From Streptomyces sp. MST-110588 (GTDB lineage Bacteria > Actinomycetota > Actinomycetes > Streptomycetales > Streptomycetaceae), in the NCBI RefSeq assembly GCF_022695595.1, contig NZ_CP074380.1, positions 3,546,001-3,610,000 on the forward strand: 64,000 nt of DNA, read 5' to 3'. Position numbers and translations under genes: made by a program. Under the pieces are notes generated by a model. That model ran no database searches. It was not told where the DNA came from and saw only the letters and a list, made by a program, of their open reading frames with translations. This document shows positions 1 through 7,907 of this stretch, piece after piece; position 1 is the first letter of the stretch, and the number at the start of each line of letters is the position of its first letter.

Positions 1-64
1 AGGCCGCCCGGCCCGGTGACGCCGCCCGCCCGGGTTCGCCGGCGCTGTCGCGACGGACAGACCG

Positions 65-697
65 GTGCCGGCCGCAGCCAGCGCTCCCAGATCGCCCGCT
101 CTGAGTACTCCGCGCCGTGACGGGTGGCGCCTGTCCGGGGTGTTCATACGCGTACCCATGCCGCCCCCTCGTCTCGCCGTATCGCCGTCTCGCTGTCTCG
201 CTGACGCACCGACTCGCCATTTCGGCGGCCGTACGCTCGACTTCATCGGGGAACGCGCTGAGCACTACACCGCGCCGGACCCCACGCACGCCCTCGCCCT
301 GCGCGCCCAGTTGGAGGACATGCGCATGCGCGAGCTGCAGGACGTTCCCGACGTCGTGGAGAACAGCACGGACTGGGGTGAGTTCCAGTCCAGCGCGGTC
401 TTCGACGCCGCGCTGCGTGCCCAGCTCCGGGACGCGACCCGGCAGTGGGCGGACGACCTGGCCGCTCTCATCGAGCGGGCCCAGGAGGCCGGTACGGCCG
501 ATCCCGACGTCTCGGCGCCGGACGCCGCCGAGCGGCTCAGCGCGCTCGCCGAGGGGCTCAGTACGCGCTGGCTGAGCGGCTCGGCCTCCTTGGAACGAGT
601 TCGTGAGCTGCTGCGCGGCGGCATCGAACGCGAGCTGGGGGCAGCCGGACCGGCCGGCCGGAACAGCCGAAGCAGCCGAAGCAGCCGGGAAGCGTGA
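65..697 (+). pseudogene. TetR/BetI-type regulator, C-terminal part only
   Basis: From about residue 60 the product reads as the ligand-binding C-terminal half of a TetR-family repressor (BetI-like TetR_C): the stretch with GEFQSSAVFDAALRAQLRD, then LIERAQEAG, then a closing ERLSALAEGLSTRWLSG helix. The first ~55 residues are Arg/Pro/Ser-rich and show no helix-turn-helix, and the frame is closed by TGA at 17-19, so the DNA-binding domain is absent here. Seen: C-terminal domain without HTH. Inferred: a truncated or frameshifted relic, or a gene whose 5' part is in another frame upstream of the window. It cannot work as a classical repressor. The true start is unknown; the GTG at 65 is only the first possible one. 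Confidence 0.5.
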
Positions 698-808
698 CGA
701 GGAGAAGCGGCGGTGCCGCCACACCCTACGTGTGGGAGCCACCGCCGCCCATATGAGGCGTACGGCCGGCGCCGACCGCAGCCGTGACGCCGACCGCGCG
801 CCGGCGCG

Positions 809-1165
809 TCACCGCAGATGGACGAAATTGACCGTCTTGTCGCTGTGCTTCATCTTCTCGGGGTGGTTGACGCTGTCGTAGATGAGGCTGCCCAGAGAGG
901 GCCTGGCGGGCGTGACGACCACGGACGTCTTGTGGGGGGCATGGCCCATGGGGAGCTTGGCGTGCTCATGCATGGGGAGCTTGGCGTGGCCGTCCACGGG
1001 GAGCTTGGCGTGCTCGTCCGCGGAGGGCCCGGCGGGGCTGCCCACGGGGGGCTTGGCGGGGCCGGCGCCGGGGCCGCCGTCGTGGGCCTGCGCGGCGACG
1101 GAGCCGAGGCCGGCCAGGGCCAGGGTGGTGAAGGTGACGAGCAGAGGGCGGGCAAAAGCACGCAT
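809..1165 (-). CDS. small secreted protein with HAKLP repeats
   Basis: 118 aa. The ATG at 1165 follows a GGAAAGG-type ribosome site and gives a standard Sec signal peptide (MRAFARPLL, hydrophobic core, cleavage near AAQA-HD). The mature part is Gly/Pro-rich with three near-identical units ending in HAKLP (DEHAKLP, DGHAKLP, HEHAKLP) followed by MGHAPHK. The C-terminus (SLGSLIYDSVNHPEKMKHSDKTVNFVHLR) is less biased and may be the folded part. No enzyme family recognised. The His-rich repeats could bind metal, which is inference only. The gene stands alone, convergent with the regulator fragment on its left. Confidence 0.6.
   Translation of the reverse strand: MRAFARPLLVTFTTLALAGLGSVAAQAHDGGPGAGPAKPPVGSPAGPSADEHAKLPVDGHAKLPMHEHAKLPMGHAPHKTSVVVTPARPSLGSLIYDSVNHPEKMKHSDKTVNFVHLR
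950..1012. repeat. 24-bp tandem repeat inside the secreted-protein gene
   Basis: The 15-mer GGGGAGCTTGGCGTG recurs at 950, 974 and 998, a 24-bp period (8 codons). It encodes the HAKLP units on the minus strand. Nucleotide identity this high suggests recent slippage or conversion. Confidence 0.85.
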
Positions 1166-1379
1166 GGTTAGCAGCCTTTCCGATTCGGAGATGGATGTGC
1201 TGCCGTGAGCCCTTCCACCGGGCGCCGCGCGGAACGCGGTTGACCAGAGTGGTGGCCCCATTGGGAGCACCGGGAGAAGCCGCCTGGCGTAACGGCCCCG
1301 GCCCCGGCCCCCGGCTCCTTGCCCTCTCCTCCGCAGGCCGACGGTCGCCGGCCGTGGCCTCCCCCGCCCCCACCCGCCT

Positions 1380-2210
1380 TCAGATCAGCCCGTGCTCGTG
1401 CAGGTAGTCGAGCTGGGCCCGTACGGAGAGTTCGGCGGCCGGCCACAACGAGCGGTCCACGTCCGCGTACACGCTCGCGACGACCTCCGACGGCGTACGG
1501 TGCCCCGCCTCGTACGCCGTCTCCACCTGGGCCAGCCGGTTCGCCCGGTGCGCCAGATAGAACTCGACCACGCCCTGCGCGTCGTTCAGTACGGGGCCGT
1601 GCCCCGGCAGGACCGTGGACACGCCGTCGTCGACCGTCAGCGACCGCAGCCGGCGCAGCGAGTCGAGGTAGTCGCCGAGACGGCCGTCCGGGTGCGCCAC
1701 GACCGTCGTACCGCGTCCCAGGACCGTGTCGCCCGTCAGAACAGCGGCGTCGGCCGGCAGGTGGAAGGAGAGCGAGTCGGCGGTGTGCCCGGGAGTGGGT
1801 ACGACGCGCAGCTCCAGGCCACCGGTGGTGATCACATCACCCGCCGCCAGCCCCTCGTCGCCCAGGCGCAGGGCCGGGTCCAGGGCCCGTACGGCCGTGC
1901 CCGTCAGCTCGGCGAAGCGCCCGGCGCCCTCGGCGTGGTCCGGATGTCCGTGCGTCAGGAGGGTCAGCGCGACGCGCTTGCCGGCCTCTTCCGCCGCCTC
2001 GATGACAGCCTTGAGGTGCGACTCGTCCAACGGCCCCGGGTCGATGACGACGGCGAGGTCGGAGTCCGGCTCGGCGACGATCCAGGTGTTCGTGCCGTCC
2101 AGCGTCATGGCGGAGGGATTCGGGGCGAGGACGCACCGGGCGCGGGCGGTGGCGGGCCCGGCGATGTCCCCGCCGCGGGGCTGCCCGGGGAGCGCGGCTG
2201 CGTACGTCAT
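1380..2210 (-). CDS. MBL-fold metallo-hydrolase
   Basis: 276 aa cytoplasmic protein of the metallo-beta-lactamase superfamily, LACTB2/glyoxalase II-like. The zinc motif THGHPDH is at residues 86-92; further ligands are PTPGHT (~139), TGDTVLGRG (~160) and LPGHGPV (~205). A winged-helix-like C-terminal tail follows. The substrate cannot be read from sequence; thioester or RNA-fragment hydrolysis is known in relatives. Its start overlaps the stop of the upstream NUDIX gene by 4 bp (ATGA), so the two are translationally coupled. In Streptomyces this pair lies in the same order next to RidA, suggesting a metabolite-repair set. Confidence 0.9.
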   Translation of the reverse strand: MTYAAALPGQPRGGDIAGPATARARCVLAPNPSAMTLDGTNTWIVAEPDSDLAVVIDPGPLDESHLKAVIEAAEEAGKRVALTLLTHGHPDHAEGAGRFAELTGTAVRALDPALRLGDEGLAAGDVITTGGLELRVVPTPGHTADSLSFHLPADAAVLTGDTVLGRGTTVVAHPDGRLGDYLDSLRRLRSLTVDDGVSTVLPGHGPVLNDAQGVVEFYLAHRANRLAQVETAYEAGHRTPSEVVASVYADVDRSLWPAAELSVRAQLDYLHEHGLI

Positions 2211-3298
2211 AGGGCGGGCCCTTCTGCGGGACGGGCCGGACGGGCCGAACCAGATGGACCGGAGCTGTCCGCGCCCCCGCTCGCCGGGGCGATGTGCTTG
2301 GTGAATTCGTCGTGTCCCGGCCAGCTCAGCTCGATCTCGCCGTCCTTGAGCACCGCGCGCGCCAGTACGGGCGTCAGGTCGCGTTCACCGGACGCGGCCA
2401 GGGCCTGGGCCGCGGTGGCGTACGGCTGAAGGCCGCGCAGCGTGGAGATCGTCGGCGGCATCATCAGCAGTTCCCCGCGGTCGTACCCCGCGGCGGCTTC
2501 GCCCGGGCGCATCCACACCGTACGGTCCGCCTCCGTGGACGCGTTGCGGGTGCGCTGCCCTTCCGGCAGCACGGCGACGAAGAACCAGGTGTCGTAGCGC
2601 CGCGGCTCGAACTCCGGGGTGATCCAGCGCGCCCAGGCGCCCAGCAGGTCGGAGCGCAGGACGAGGCCGCGCCGGGCCAGGAAGTCCGCGAAGGACAGCT
2701 CCCGCGCGACCAGGGCCGCGCGGTCCGCCTCCCAGTCCTCGCCCGTGGTGTCCGCCACGACCGAGTCGGCCGACGGGCCGGCGAGCAGCACCCCGGCCTC
2801 CTCGAAGGTCTCCCGTACCGCCGCACAGACGATGGCCTGCGCCGCCGCCTCCTGGGAGGGCGTGGCGGACGAGGCCGCCGGTTCCGCTCCGGCAGCCGGT
2901 GCGGCCGGGGTGTCACCGTACGGACCGGTCGGTGCAGCGCCGTACGGACCGGCCGAGGCTTCAGCGTACGGACCGGCCGGGGCATCGCCGTACGACTCAT
3001 AGGGCGTCACGCCGAGACGGGCGGCCCACTGGGACAGCGACGGCCCGGCCCAGGCCACCGGCCGCTCGTCGCGCGGGTCGACGGCGCCGCCCGGATACGC
3101 GTACGCGCCCCCGGCGAAAGCCATGGAGGCGCGTCTGCGCAGCATATGGACGGCTGGACCACCGGCGTCGGTGTCCCGGAGGAGCAGAACGGTCGCGGCC
3201 CGGCGCGGCGCGGCGGGAGTCAGCTCCCCCTTCGTGAGCGCACGGATGCGGTCCGGCCATTCAGGCGGATACCACTGGCCATTGGTCGTCGACGACAT
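2207..3298 (-). CDS. NUDIX hydrolase with Pro/Ala/Gly-Tyr insertion
   Basis: 363 aa. The N-terminal beta strand (AATVLLLRDTDAGGPAVHML) and RRRASMAFAGGAYAYPGGAV resemble NUDT19-like hydrolases that act on acyl-CoA or nucleotide diphosphates. A Nudix box (AAVRETFEEAGVLL) lies near residue 165. Between them, residues ~98-140, is a low-complexity insertion of four GPY units (PAGPYAEASAGPYGAAPTGP and neighbours) that separates the two halves of the fold and is probably a flexible loop. Start ATG at 3298. It is first of a two-gene operon with the MBL hydrolase (4-bp overlap). Confidence 0.88.
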   Translation of the reverse strand: MSSTTNGQWYPPEWPDRIRALTKGELTPAAPRRAATVLLLRDTDAGGPAVHMLRRRASMAFAGGAYAYPGGAVDPRDERPVAWAGPSLSQWAARLGVTPYESYGDAPAGPYAEASAGPYGAAPTGPYGDTPAAPAAGAEPAASSATPSQEAAAQAIVCAAVRETFEEAGVLLAGPSADSVVADTTGEDWEADRAALVARELSFADFLARRGLVLRSDLLGAWARWITPEFEPRRYDTWFFVAVLPEGQRTRNASTEADRTVWMRPGEAAAGYDRGELLMMPPTISTLRGLQPYATAAQALAASGERDLTPVLARAVLKDGEIELSWPGHDEFTKHIAPASGGADSSGPSGSARPARPAEGPAL

Positions 3299-3437
3299 GG
3301 CCGGATGCTATGCGTTCACGCGTGGATGTTCGAGAGGGCCCCTGCGCCACGGACCCGCTGGTCCAGCACGCCGCTGTTCGACTGCTCGGCTGCCCGGTAG
3401 CTCCGCTGCTCGGTAGCTCCGTTGCTCGGCCGCTCGG

Positions 3438-3902
3438 CTACTCCGCGACCTCGACCTGGATCTCGACCTCGACGGGCGCGTCGATCGGAAGCACCGCCAC
3501 ACCCACCGCGGAGCGCGCGTGCACGCCCTTGTCGCCCAGGATCTCGCCCAGCAGCTCGCTCGCGCCGTTGACGACACCCGGCTGACCGGTGAACTCCGGT
3601 GCGGAGGCGACGAACCCGACGACCTTCACGACCCGCTGGATCTTGTCCAGATCGCCGATCACGGACTTCACGGCGGCCAGCGCGTTCAGCGCGCAGGTCG
3701 CGGCCAGTTCCTTGGCCTGCTCAGGGCTGACCTCGGCACCGACCTTGCCGGTGGCGGGCAGCGTGCCGTCCACCATCGGGAGCTGGCCGGAGGTGAAGAC
3801 GTACGCGCCGGAGCGCACGGCGGGCTGGTACGTGGCGAGCGGGGGCACGACCTCGGGGAGCTTCAGCCCGAGCGAGGTGATCTTGTCCTCGACGGCGCTC
3901 AT
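3438..3902 (-). CDS. RidA/YER057c/UK114-family protein
   Basis: 154 aa from ATG 3902. Members deaminate reactive enamine/imine intermediates of amino-acid metabolism; this is the longer RidA subgroup. Visible features: YQPAVRSGAYVFTSGQLP near the N-terminus, SPEQAKELAATCALNALAAV, DLDKIQRVVKVVGFVAS, and the C-terminal LPIDAPVEVEIQVEVAE strand. The start overlaps the stop of the upstream 53-aa gene by 4 bp. The first residues match the usual family start better than the longer upstream frame, which has an Arg-rich, non-conserved N-terminus. Confidence 0.9.
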   Translation of the reverse strand: MSAVEDKITSLGLKLPEVVPPLATYQPAVRSGAYVFTSGQLPMVDGTLPATGKVGAEVSPEQAKELAATCALNALAAVKSVIGDLDKIQRVVKVVGFVASAPEFTGQPGVVNGASELLGEILGDKGVHARSAVGVAVLPIDAPVEVEIQVEVAE

Positions 3903-4060
3903 GCCTGCTTCTCCCGCTTCAGGTAGGCCACGAGCTGCTCGGGGTTGTTCGGGCCGGGCACGACCTGGACCAGCTCCCAGCCGTCCTCGCCCCAGGTGTC
4001 CAGAATCTGCTTCGTCGCATGCACGAGCAGCGGCACGGTCACGTATTCCCACTTGGTCAT
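3899..4060 (-). CDS. DUF4177-type small protein
   Basis: 53 aa from ATG 4060 (MTKWEYVTVPLLVHATKQIL), ending YLKREKQA. The W-E-Y-x-x-V start and the WGEDGWELVQVVPGP core are typical of DUF4177 proteins, small alpha/beta proteins of unknown role. A start nine codons upstream (4087) is possible, but the conserved sequence begins at MTKWEY. Translationally coupled to RidA (4-bp overlap), so it probably belongs to the same unit. Confidence 0.8.
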   Translation of the reverse strand: MTKWEYVTVPLLVHATKQILDTWGEDGWELVQVVPGPNNPEQLVAYLKREKQA

Positions 4061-4336
4061 GGAGCCGAGCGTAATGCCTGTCCCCACGCCTCGCGGACGG
4101 GGCCGTGCCGATGGACGCCCCGGCTGCCGTACGGGGCCGTGCCGATGGACGCCCCGCCTCCCGTGCAGGGTCTATCCACGAGCGCCGCCCCGTGCGCACC
4201 TCGCCCCGCCGCTCACCCCGCACCACGGCGTACGCTCCGGCGCATGCTCCCGTCGCGCCCCGGCGCATACCCCGGCGCACAAGCTGGCGGCCGGTCTCGT
4301 GCGTAGCCCCGGCGCGGACTGGTTAGGCTCCTTGGC
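4061..4336. other. intergenic region with duplicated GC-rich units
   Basis: Divergent spacer between the DUF4177/RidA unit and the ArsA operon. It contains a near-perfect duplication of GGGGCCGTGCCGATGGACGC around 4112 and 4136. No convincing -35/-10 pair was found by eye; promoters for both directions should be here. Confidence 0.5.
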
Positions 4337-5314
4337 GTGAGCAGGCTCCATGTCGTCAGCGGCAAGGGTGGCACCGGTAAGACCACGGTCGCCGCTGCCC
4401 TCGCCCTAGCCCTGGCCACCGAGGGACGCCGCACCCTCCTGGTCGAGGTCGAGGGCCGACAGGGCATTGCCCAAGTGTTCGAGACAGAGGCGCTTCCGTA
4501 TGAGGAGCGCAAGATCGCCGTGGCGCCCGATGGCGGAGCGGTGCACGCACTGGCCATCGACGCCGAGCGCGCCCTGCTGGACTACCTCCAGATGTTCTAC
4601 AAGCTGGGCGGCGCCGGACGGGCGCTGAAGAAGATCGGCGCGATCGACTTCGCGACGACCATCGCCCCCGGCCTGCGGGACGTCCTGCTGACGGGCAAGG
4701 CGTGCGAGGCGGTCCGCCGCAAGGACAGGCGCGGGCGGTTCGTGTACGACGCGGTGGTCATGGACGCCCCGCCGACCGGCCGCATCACCCGGTTCCTGAA
4801 CGTCAACGACGAGGTCGCCGGACTGGCCAAGATCGGCCCCATCCACAACCAGGCGCAGGCCGTGATGCGCGTCCTGAAGTCTCCCGAAACCGCTGTGCAC
4901 TTGGTCACGCTCCTGGAGGAGATGCCCGTCCAGGAGACGGCGGACGGCGTCCGGGAGCTGCGGGCGGCGGGGCTCCCGGTGGGCGGTGTCGTCATCAACA
5001 TGACCCGCCCCACCGTGCTGGACGCCGGCGAGGTCGACATCGCCGCCAACGGGGCGCGTACCGGCATCGCCCAGGCCCTCTCCCGGGCCGGACTGGGCGG
5101 GGCACGCCGCGGCGGCCTGGCCGACCGCCTCATCGACCCGCTGCTGGAGCAGGCCCGTGAGCACGCCGAGCGGGTCGCGCTGGAGCGTGCCCAGCACGCG
5201 GAACTGTCACGGCTGGACCTGCCCACCTATGAGTTGGAGCTGCTCCCCGAGGGAGTGGACCTCGCCGGTCTGTACCGGCTGGCGAGGGACCTGCGGAAAC
5301 AGGGACCCATATGA
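4337..5314 (+). CDS. ArsA/Get3-like ATPase, first of a pair
   Basis: 325 aa from GTG 4337. Deviant Walker A GKGGTGKTT at residues 9-17, later switch residues (VMDAPPTGRITRFLNV) and an ArsA-type C-terminal region. Actinobacteria carry two such ATPases side by side; they resemble arsenite-pump or tail-anchor-targeting ATPases, but no arsB is present and no metal-site cysteines are obvious, so arsenic transport is not supported. The stop overlaps the start of the second ATPase by ATGA, implying coupled translation and probably a heterodimer. Confidence 0.88.
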   Translation: MSRLHVVSGKGGTGKTTVAAALALALATEGRRTLLVEVEGRQGIAQVFETEALPYEERKIAVAPDGGAVHALAIDAERALLDYLQMFYKLGGAGRALKKIGAIDFATTIAPGLRDVLLTGKACEAVRRKDRRGRFVYDAVVMDAPPTGRITRFLNVNDEVAGLAKIGPIHNQAQAVMRVLKSPETAVHLVTLLEEMPVQETADGVRELRAAGLPVGGVVINMTRPTVLDAGEVDIAANGARTGIAQALSRAGLGGARRGGLADRLIDPLLEQAREHAERVALERAQHAELSRLDLPTYELELLPEGVDLAGLYRLARDLRKQGPI

Positions 5315-6906
5315 CCGCGGACGGTTTGACCCCACCCGGCACGGACCACGGCACCACCCCGTACGCCGAGGGCCCGCAATCCGACGGCCCGCACACCGAT
5401 ACCTCGTACGCCAAGAGCCCGGCCACCCCGCACACCCCGGCCACCCCGCACGCTCCGGCCGCGCTGCACACCTCGGCCGCGCTGCTGGACGTCGACCCCC
5501 TCCTCGACGACCCGCGCACCCGCATCGTGGTGTGCTGCGGCGCGGGCGGCGTCGGCAAGACCACGACCGCCGCGGCCCTGGGCGTACGGGCCGCCGAGCG
5601 CGGTCGCAGGACCGTGGTGCTCACCATCGACCCGGCCCGTCGGCTGGCCCAGTCGATGGGCATCTCCGAACTGGACAACGTGCCGCGCCGGGTCAAGGGC
5701 ATCGACGAGTCCGCGGGCGGCGAACTGCACGCGATGATGCTGGACATGAAGCGGACCTTCGACGAGATCGTCGAGAGCCACGCGGACGCGGAGCGCGCGC
5801 GGGCGATCCTGGAGAACCCCTTCTACCAGTCACTCTCGGCCGGTTTCGCCGGTACGCAGGAGTACATGGCCATGGAGAAGCTCGGCCAGCTCCGCTCGCG
5901 CGACGCCTGGGACCTGATCGTCGTCGACACCCCGCCCAGCCGCTCCGCGCTGGATTTCCTGGACGCGCCCAAGCGCCTGGGCTCCTTCCTGGACGGGAAG
6001 TTCATCCGCGTCCTGATGGCACCGGCGAAGGTCGGCGGCCGGGCCGGGATGAAGTTCCTCAATGTCGGCATGTCGATGATGACCGGTACGCTCAGCAAGC
6101 TGATGGGCGGCCAACTGCTGCGGGACGTCCAGACGTTCGCCGCCGCCATGGACACCATGTTCGGCGGCTTCCGCACCCGCGCGGACGCGACGTACCGGCT
6201 GCTCCAGGCGCCCGGCACCGCCTTTCTCGTCGTGGCCGCGCCGGAGCGGGACGCGCTGCGCGAGGCGGCGTACTTCGTGGAGCGGCTGGCCGCCGAGCGG
6301 ATGCCGCTGGCCGGACTCGTACTGAACCGGGTGCACGGCAGCGGGGCCGCGCAGTTGAGCGCGGAGCGGGCGCTGGCCGCCGCGGAGGCTCTGACGGACC
6401 TGGCCGCCCAGCAGGACACCCGGGAGGACTCCCAGGCTCCCCGGGATGCCTGTGCGCCCCGGGACACCCAGGGCTCCCAGGGATCCGAGGGCGGGCCGGA
6501 GGACGGGCCGACGGCCGGACCGGGGGGAGCCGGCCCGGCGGTCAGTCCGTACGAAAATCTTGACGGGAGCGGCATTGTGGATCTCGGCGGCGGGAATGCT
6601 GGGTCTCGTACCGCCGATGGTTCCTCCCCCGCCACCGCGGCAGTGCCACCGTCAGACGCTTCCGACCCGCGCCCTTCGGCCGAGCAACTCGCCGCTGGGC
6701 TGCTGAGGCTGCACGCCGAACGTATGCAGGTCCTGGCGCGCGAGCGGCGCACCCGCGACCGCTTCACCGCACTCCATCCGGAGGTCCCGGTGGCGCAGGT
6801 CGCCGCGCTGTCCGGTGACGTCCACGACCTGGCCGGGCTACGGGAGATCGGCGAACGCCTCGCGGACCAGTCGCCCGAGCAGCCCGGCCTCGACGCGGCG
6901 ACCTGA
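5311..6906 (+). CDS. ArsA/Get3-like ATPase, second of a pair
   Basis: 531 aa, longer than its partner because of two low-complexity insertions: a Pro/Ala/Thr-rich N-terminal tail (residues ~8-60) and an Asp/Gly/Pro-rich insert (~375-445). The ATPase core is clear: CGAGGVGKTTTAAAL (P-loop residues 77-85), TIDPARRLAQSMG, VVDTPPSRSALDFLDAP, and a C-terminal HPEVPVAQV motif of this actinobacterial family. It is the larger partner in the tandem pair placed next to wblA in Streptomyces. Biochemical role unproven. The insertions look like fast-evolving linkers. Confidence 0.87.
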   Translation: MTADGLTPPGTDHGTTPYAEGPQSDGPHTDTSYAKSPATPHTPATPHAPAALHTSAALLDVDPLLDDPRTRIVVCCGAGGVGKTTTAAALGVRAAERGRRTVVLTIDPARRLAQSMGISELDNVPRRVKGIDESAGGELHAMMLDMKRTFDEIVESHADAERARAILENPFYQSLSAGFAGTQEYMAMEKLGQLRSRDAWDLIVVDTPPSRSALDFLDAPKRLGSFLDGKFIRVLMAPAKVGGRAGMKFLNVGMSMMTGTLSKLMGGQLLRDVQTFAAAMDTMFGGFRTRADATYRLLQAPGTAFLVVAAPERDALREAAYFVERLAAERMPLAGLVLNRVHGSGAAQLSAERALAAAEALTDLAAQQDTREDSQAPRDACAPRDTQGSQGSEGGPEDGPTAGPGGAGPAVSPYENLDGSGIVDLGGGNAGSRTADGSSPATAAVPPSDASDPRPSAEQLAAGLLRLHAERMQVLARERRTRDRFTALHPEVPVAQVAALSGDVHDLAGLREIGERLADQSPEQPGLDAAT

Positions 6907-6940
6907 CCAGGCGTCAAGGGCCGCACGGCAAACGCCACAA

Positions 6941-6994
6941 AGGCTGAACGTCAAAGTCTGGACGTCAAGGCTGGACGTCAAGGCTGGACGTCAA
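6941..6994. repeat. four tandem copies of a 13-14 bp unit
   Basis: Units related to GGCTGGACGTCAA repeat four times just after the second ATPase stop, between it and the convergent wblA gene. No function can be assigned. Confidence 0.7.
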
Positions 6995-7178
6995 AAGCGC
7001 CAAAAGCCGAAGCCGACGCACGCCAAAGAGTCCGTCCGCCCGACGCCGAGCCGGTACCGCCGACACCGAGGGCGCGCTTGCCCGACGTCTCGCACACCTC
7101 GCGCGACGTCTCGCCCACCCCGCCCGGCACCCGACCTCGTACGCACGCGCGTACGAGGCCCCGGACCCGGGCCCGCCG

Positions 7179-7523
7179 TCAGCCGGCCGCGGCGTAGTTC
7201 TCGTAGGTCTCCTCGTCCTCACAGTCCACCGGCAATATGCCCGTACTGCGCTCGTACTCCGTACGCGCGGTTTCCAGCAGCCGGCGCCACGAGGTGACGG
7301 TCGGGCGACGACGCAGGAGTGCCCTGCGCTCGCGCTCGGTCATCCCGCCCCACACGCCGAACTCCACCCGGTTGTCCAGGGCGTCGGCCAGGCACTCCGT
7401 ACGCACCGGGCAGCCGGTGCACACCGCCTTGGCGCGGTTCTGGGCCGCCCCTTGAACGAACAGTTCATCCGGATCGGTAGTGCGGCAGGCTGCCTGTGCA
7501 CTCCAGTCGGTTACCCAGCTCAT
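7179..7523 (-). CDS. wblA: WhiB-like iron-sulfur regulator WblA
   Basis: 114 aa from ATG 7523 (MSWVTDWSAQAAC). Four cluster-ligating cysteines C13, C35, C38 and C44 with CxxC spacing, and the GVWGG turn at 56-60 followed by a basic region (ERRALLRRRPTVTSW). WhiB-like proteins hold a [4Fe-4S] cluster, sense redox or NO and bind DNA with sigma factor. The N-terminal sequence and location between the ArsA pair and a class A PBP match WblA, in Streptomyces a global repressor of antibiotic production and activator of sporulation. The acidic tail (DCEDEETYENYAAAG) is longer than in many orthologues. The ORF could extend upstream, but ATG 7523 follows GGAGAGGA at a suitable distance. Confidence 0.93.
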   Translation of the reverse strand: MSWVTDWSAQAACRTTDPDELFVQGAAQNRAKAVCTGCPVRTECLADALDNRVEFGVWGGMTERERRALLRRRPTVTSWRRLLETARTEYERSTGILPVDCEDEETYENYAAAG

Positions 7524-7907
7524 GCTGGCGCCGTCCTCTCCCGAATCGAGGCTCCCCCACGGCGGCAAACGGCATATTCACCGTTGCCAGTTGAGGACGT
7601 TACGGAAGGCAAGCAGGGCGCAACACCCCCTTCGGGCCCAATCTTGGATGGCCCGAACGGACTATGCGTACGCGGCAGATCACCCAACGGAGTGAGCGCA
7701 GGGCATACGTCTCTTTCCTGGCAGGTAGGGACAGTTCACCATGGCCATGCCGGGTTGGGGACGACACAAGCGGGCATTCCGCACAGGAGGCCCGTCCGAG
7801 GGAGGGGTTGACGGTGCCGGGGCGGAAGCTATCCGCTGTGACAGACGGGAACAGGGTAAGCGAACAGATGGACCCCTGTCCGGCGATTGAGAACGTAAGG
7901 TGCCCTC
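7524..7907. promoter_or_regulatory. wblA/PBP divergent intergenic region
   Basis: 384 bp holding the promoters of both genes. For the PBP gene a SigA-like pair is visible on the plus strand: TTGACG at 7808-7813 and TATCCG at 7830-7835 (16-bp spacer), about 70 bp before its ATG, with AAGGTG as ribosome site. For wblA, an AT-richer patch (GAATAT on the minus strand near 7575) is a weak -10 candidate. No clear WhiB, BldD or other operator identified by eye. Confidence 0.5.

Noticed and set aside
4337..6906. arsenite efflux system
   Set aside because: No ArsB, ArsC or ArsR gene and no metal-site cysteines seen.
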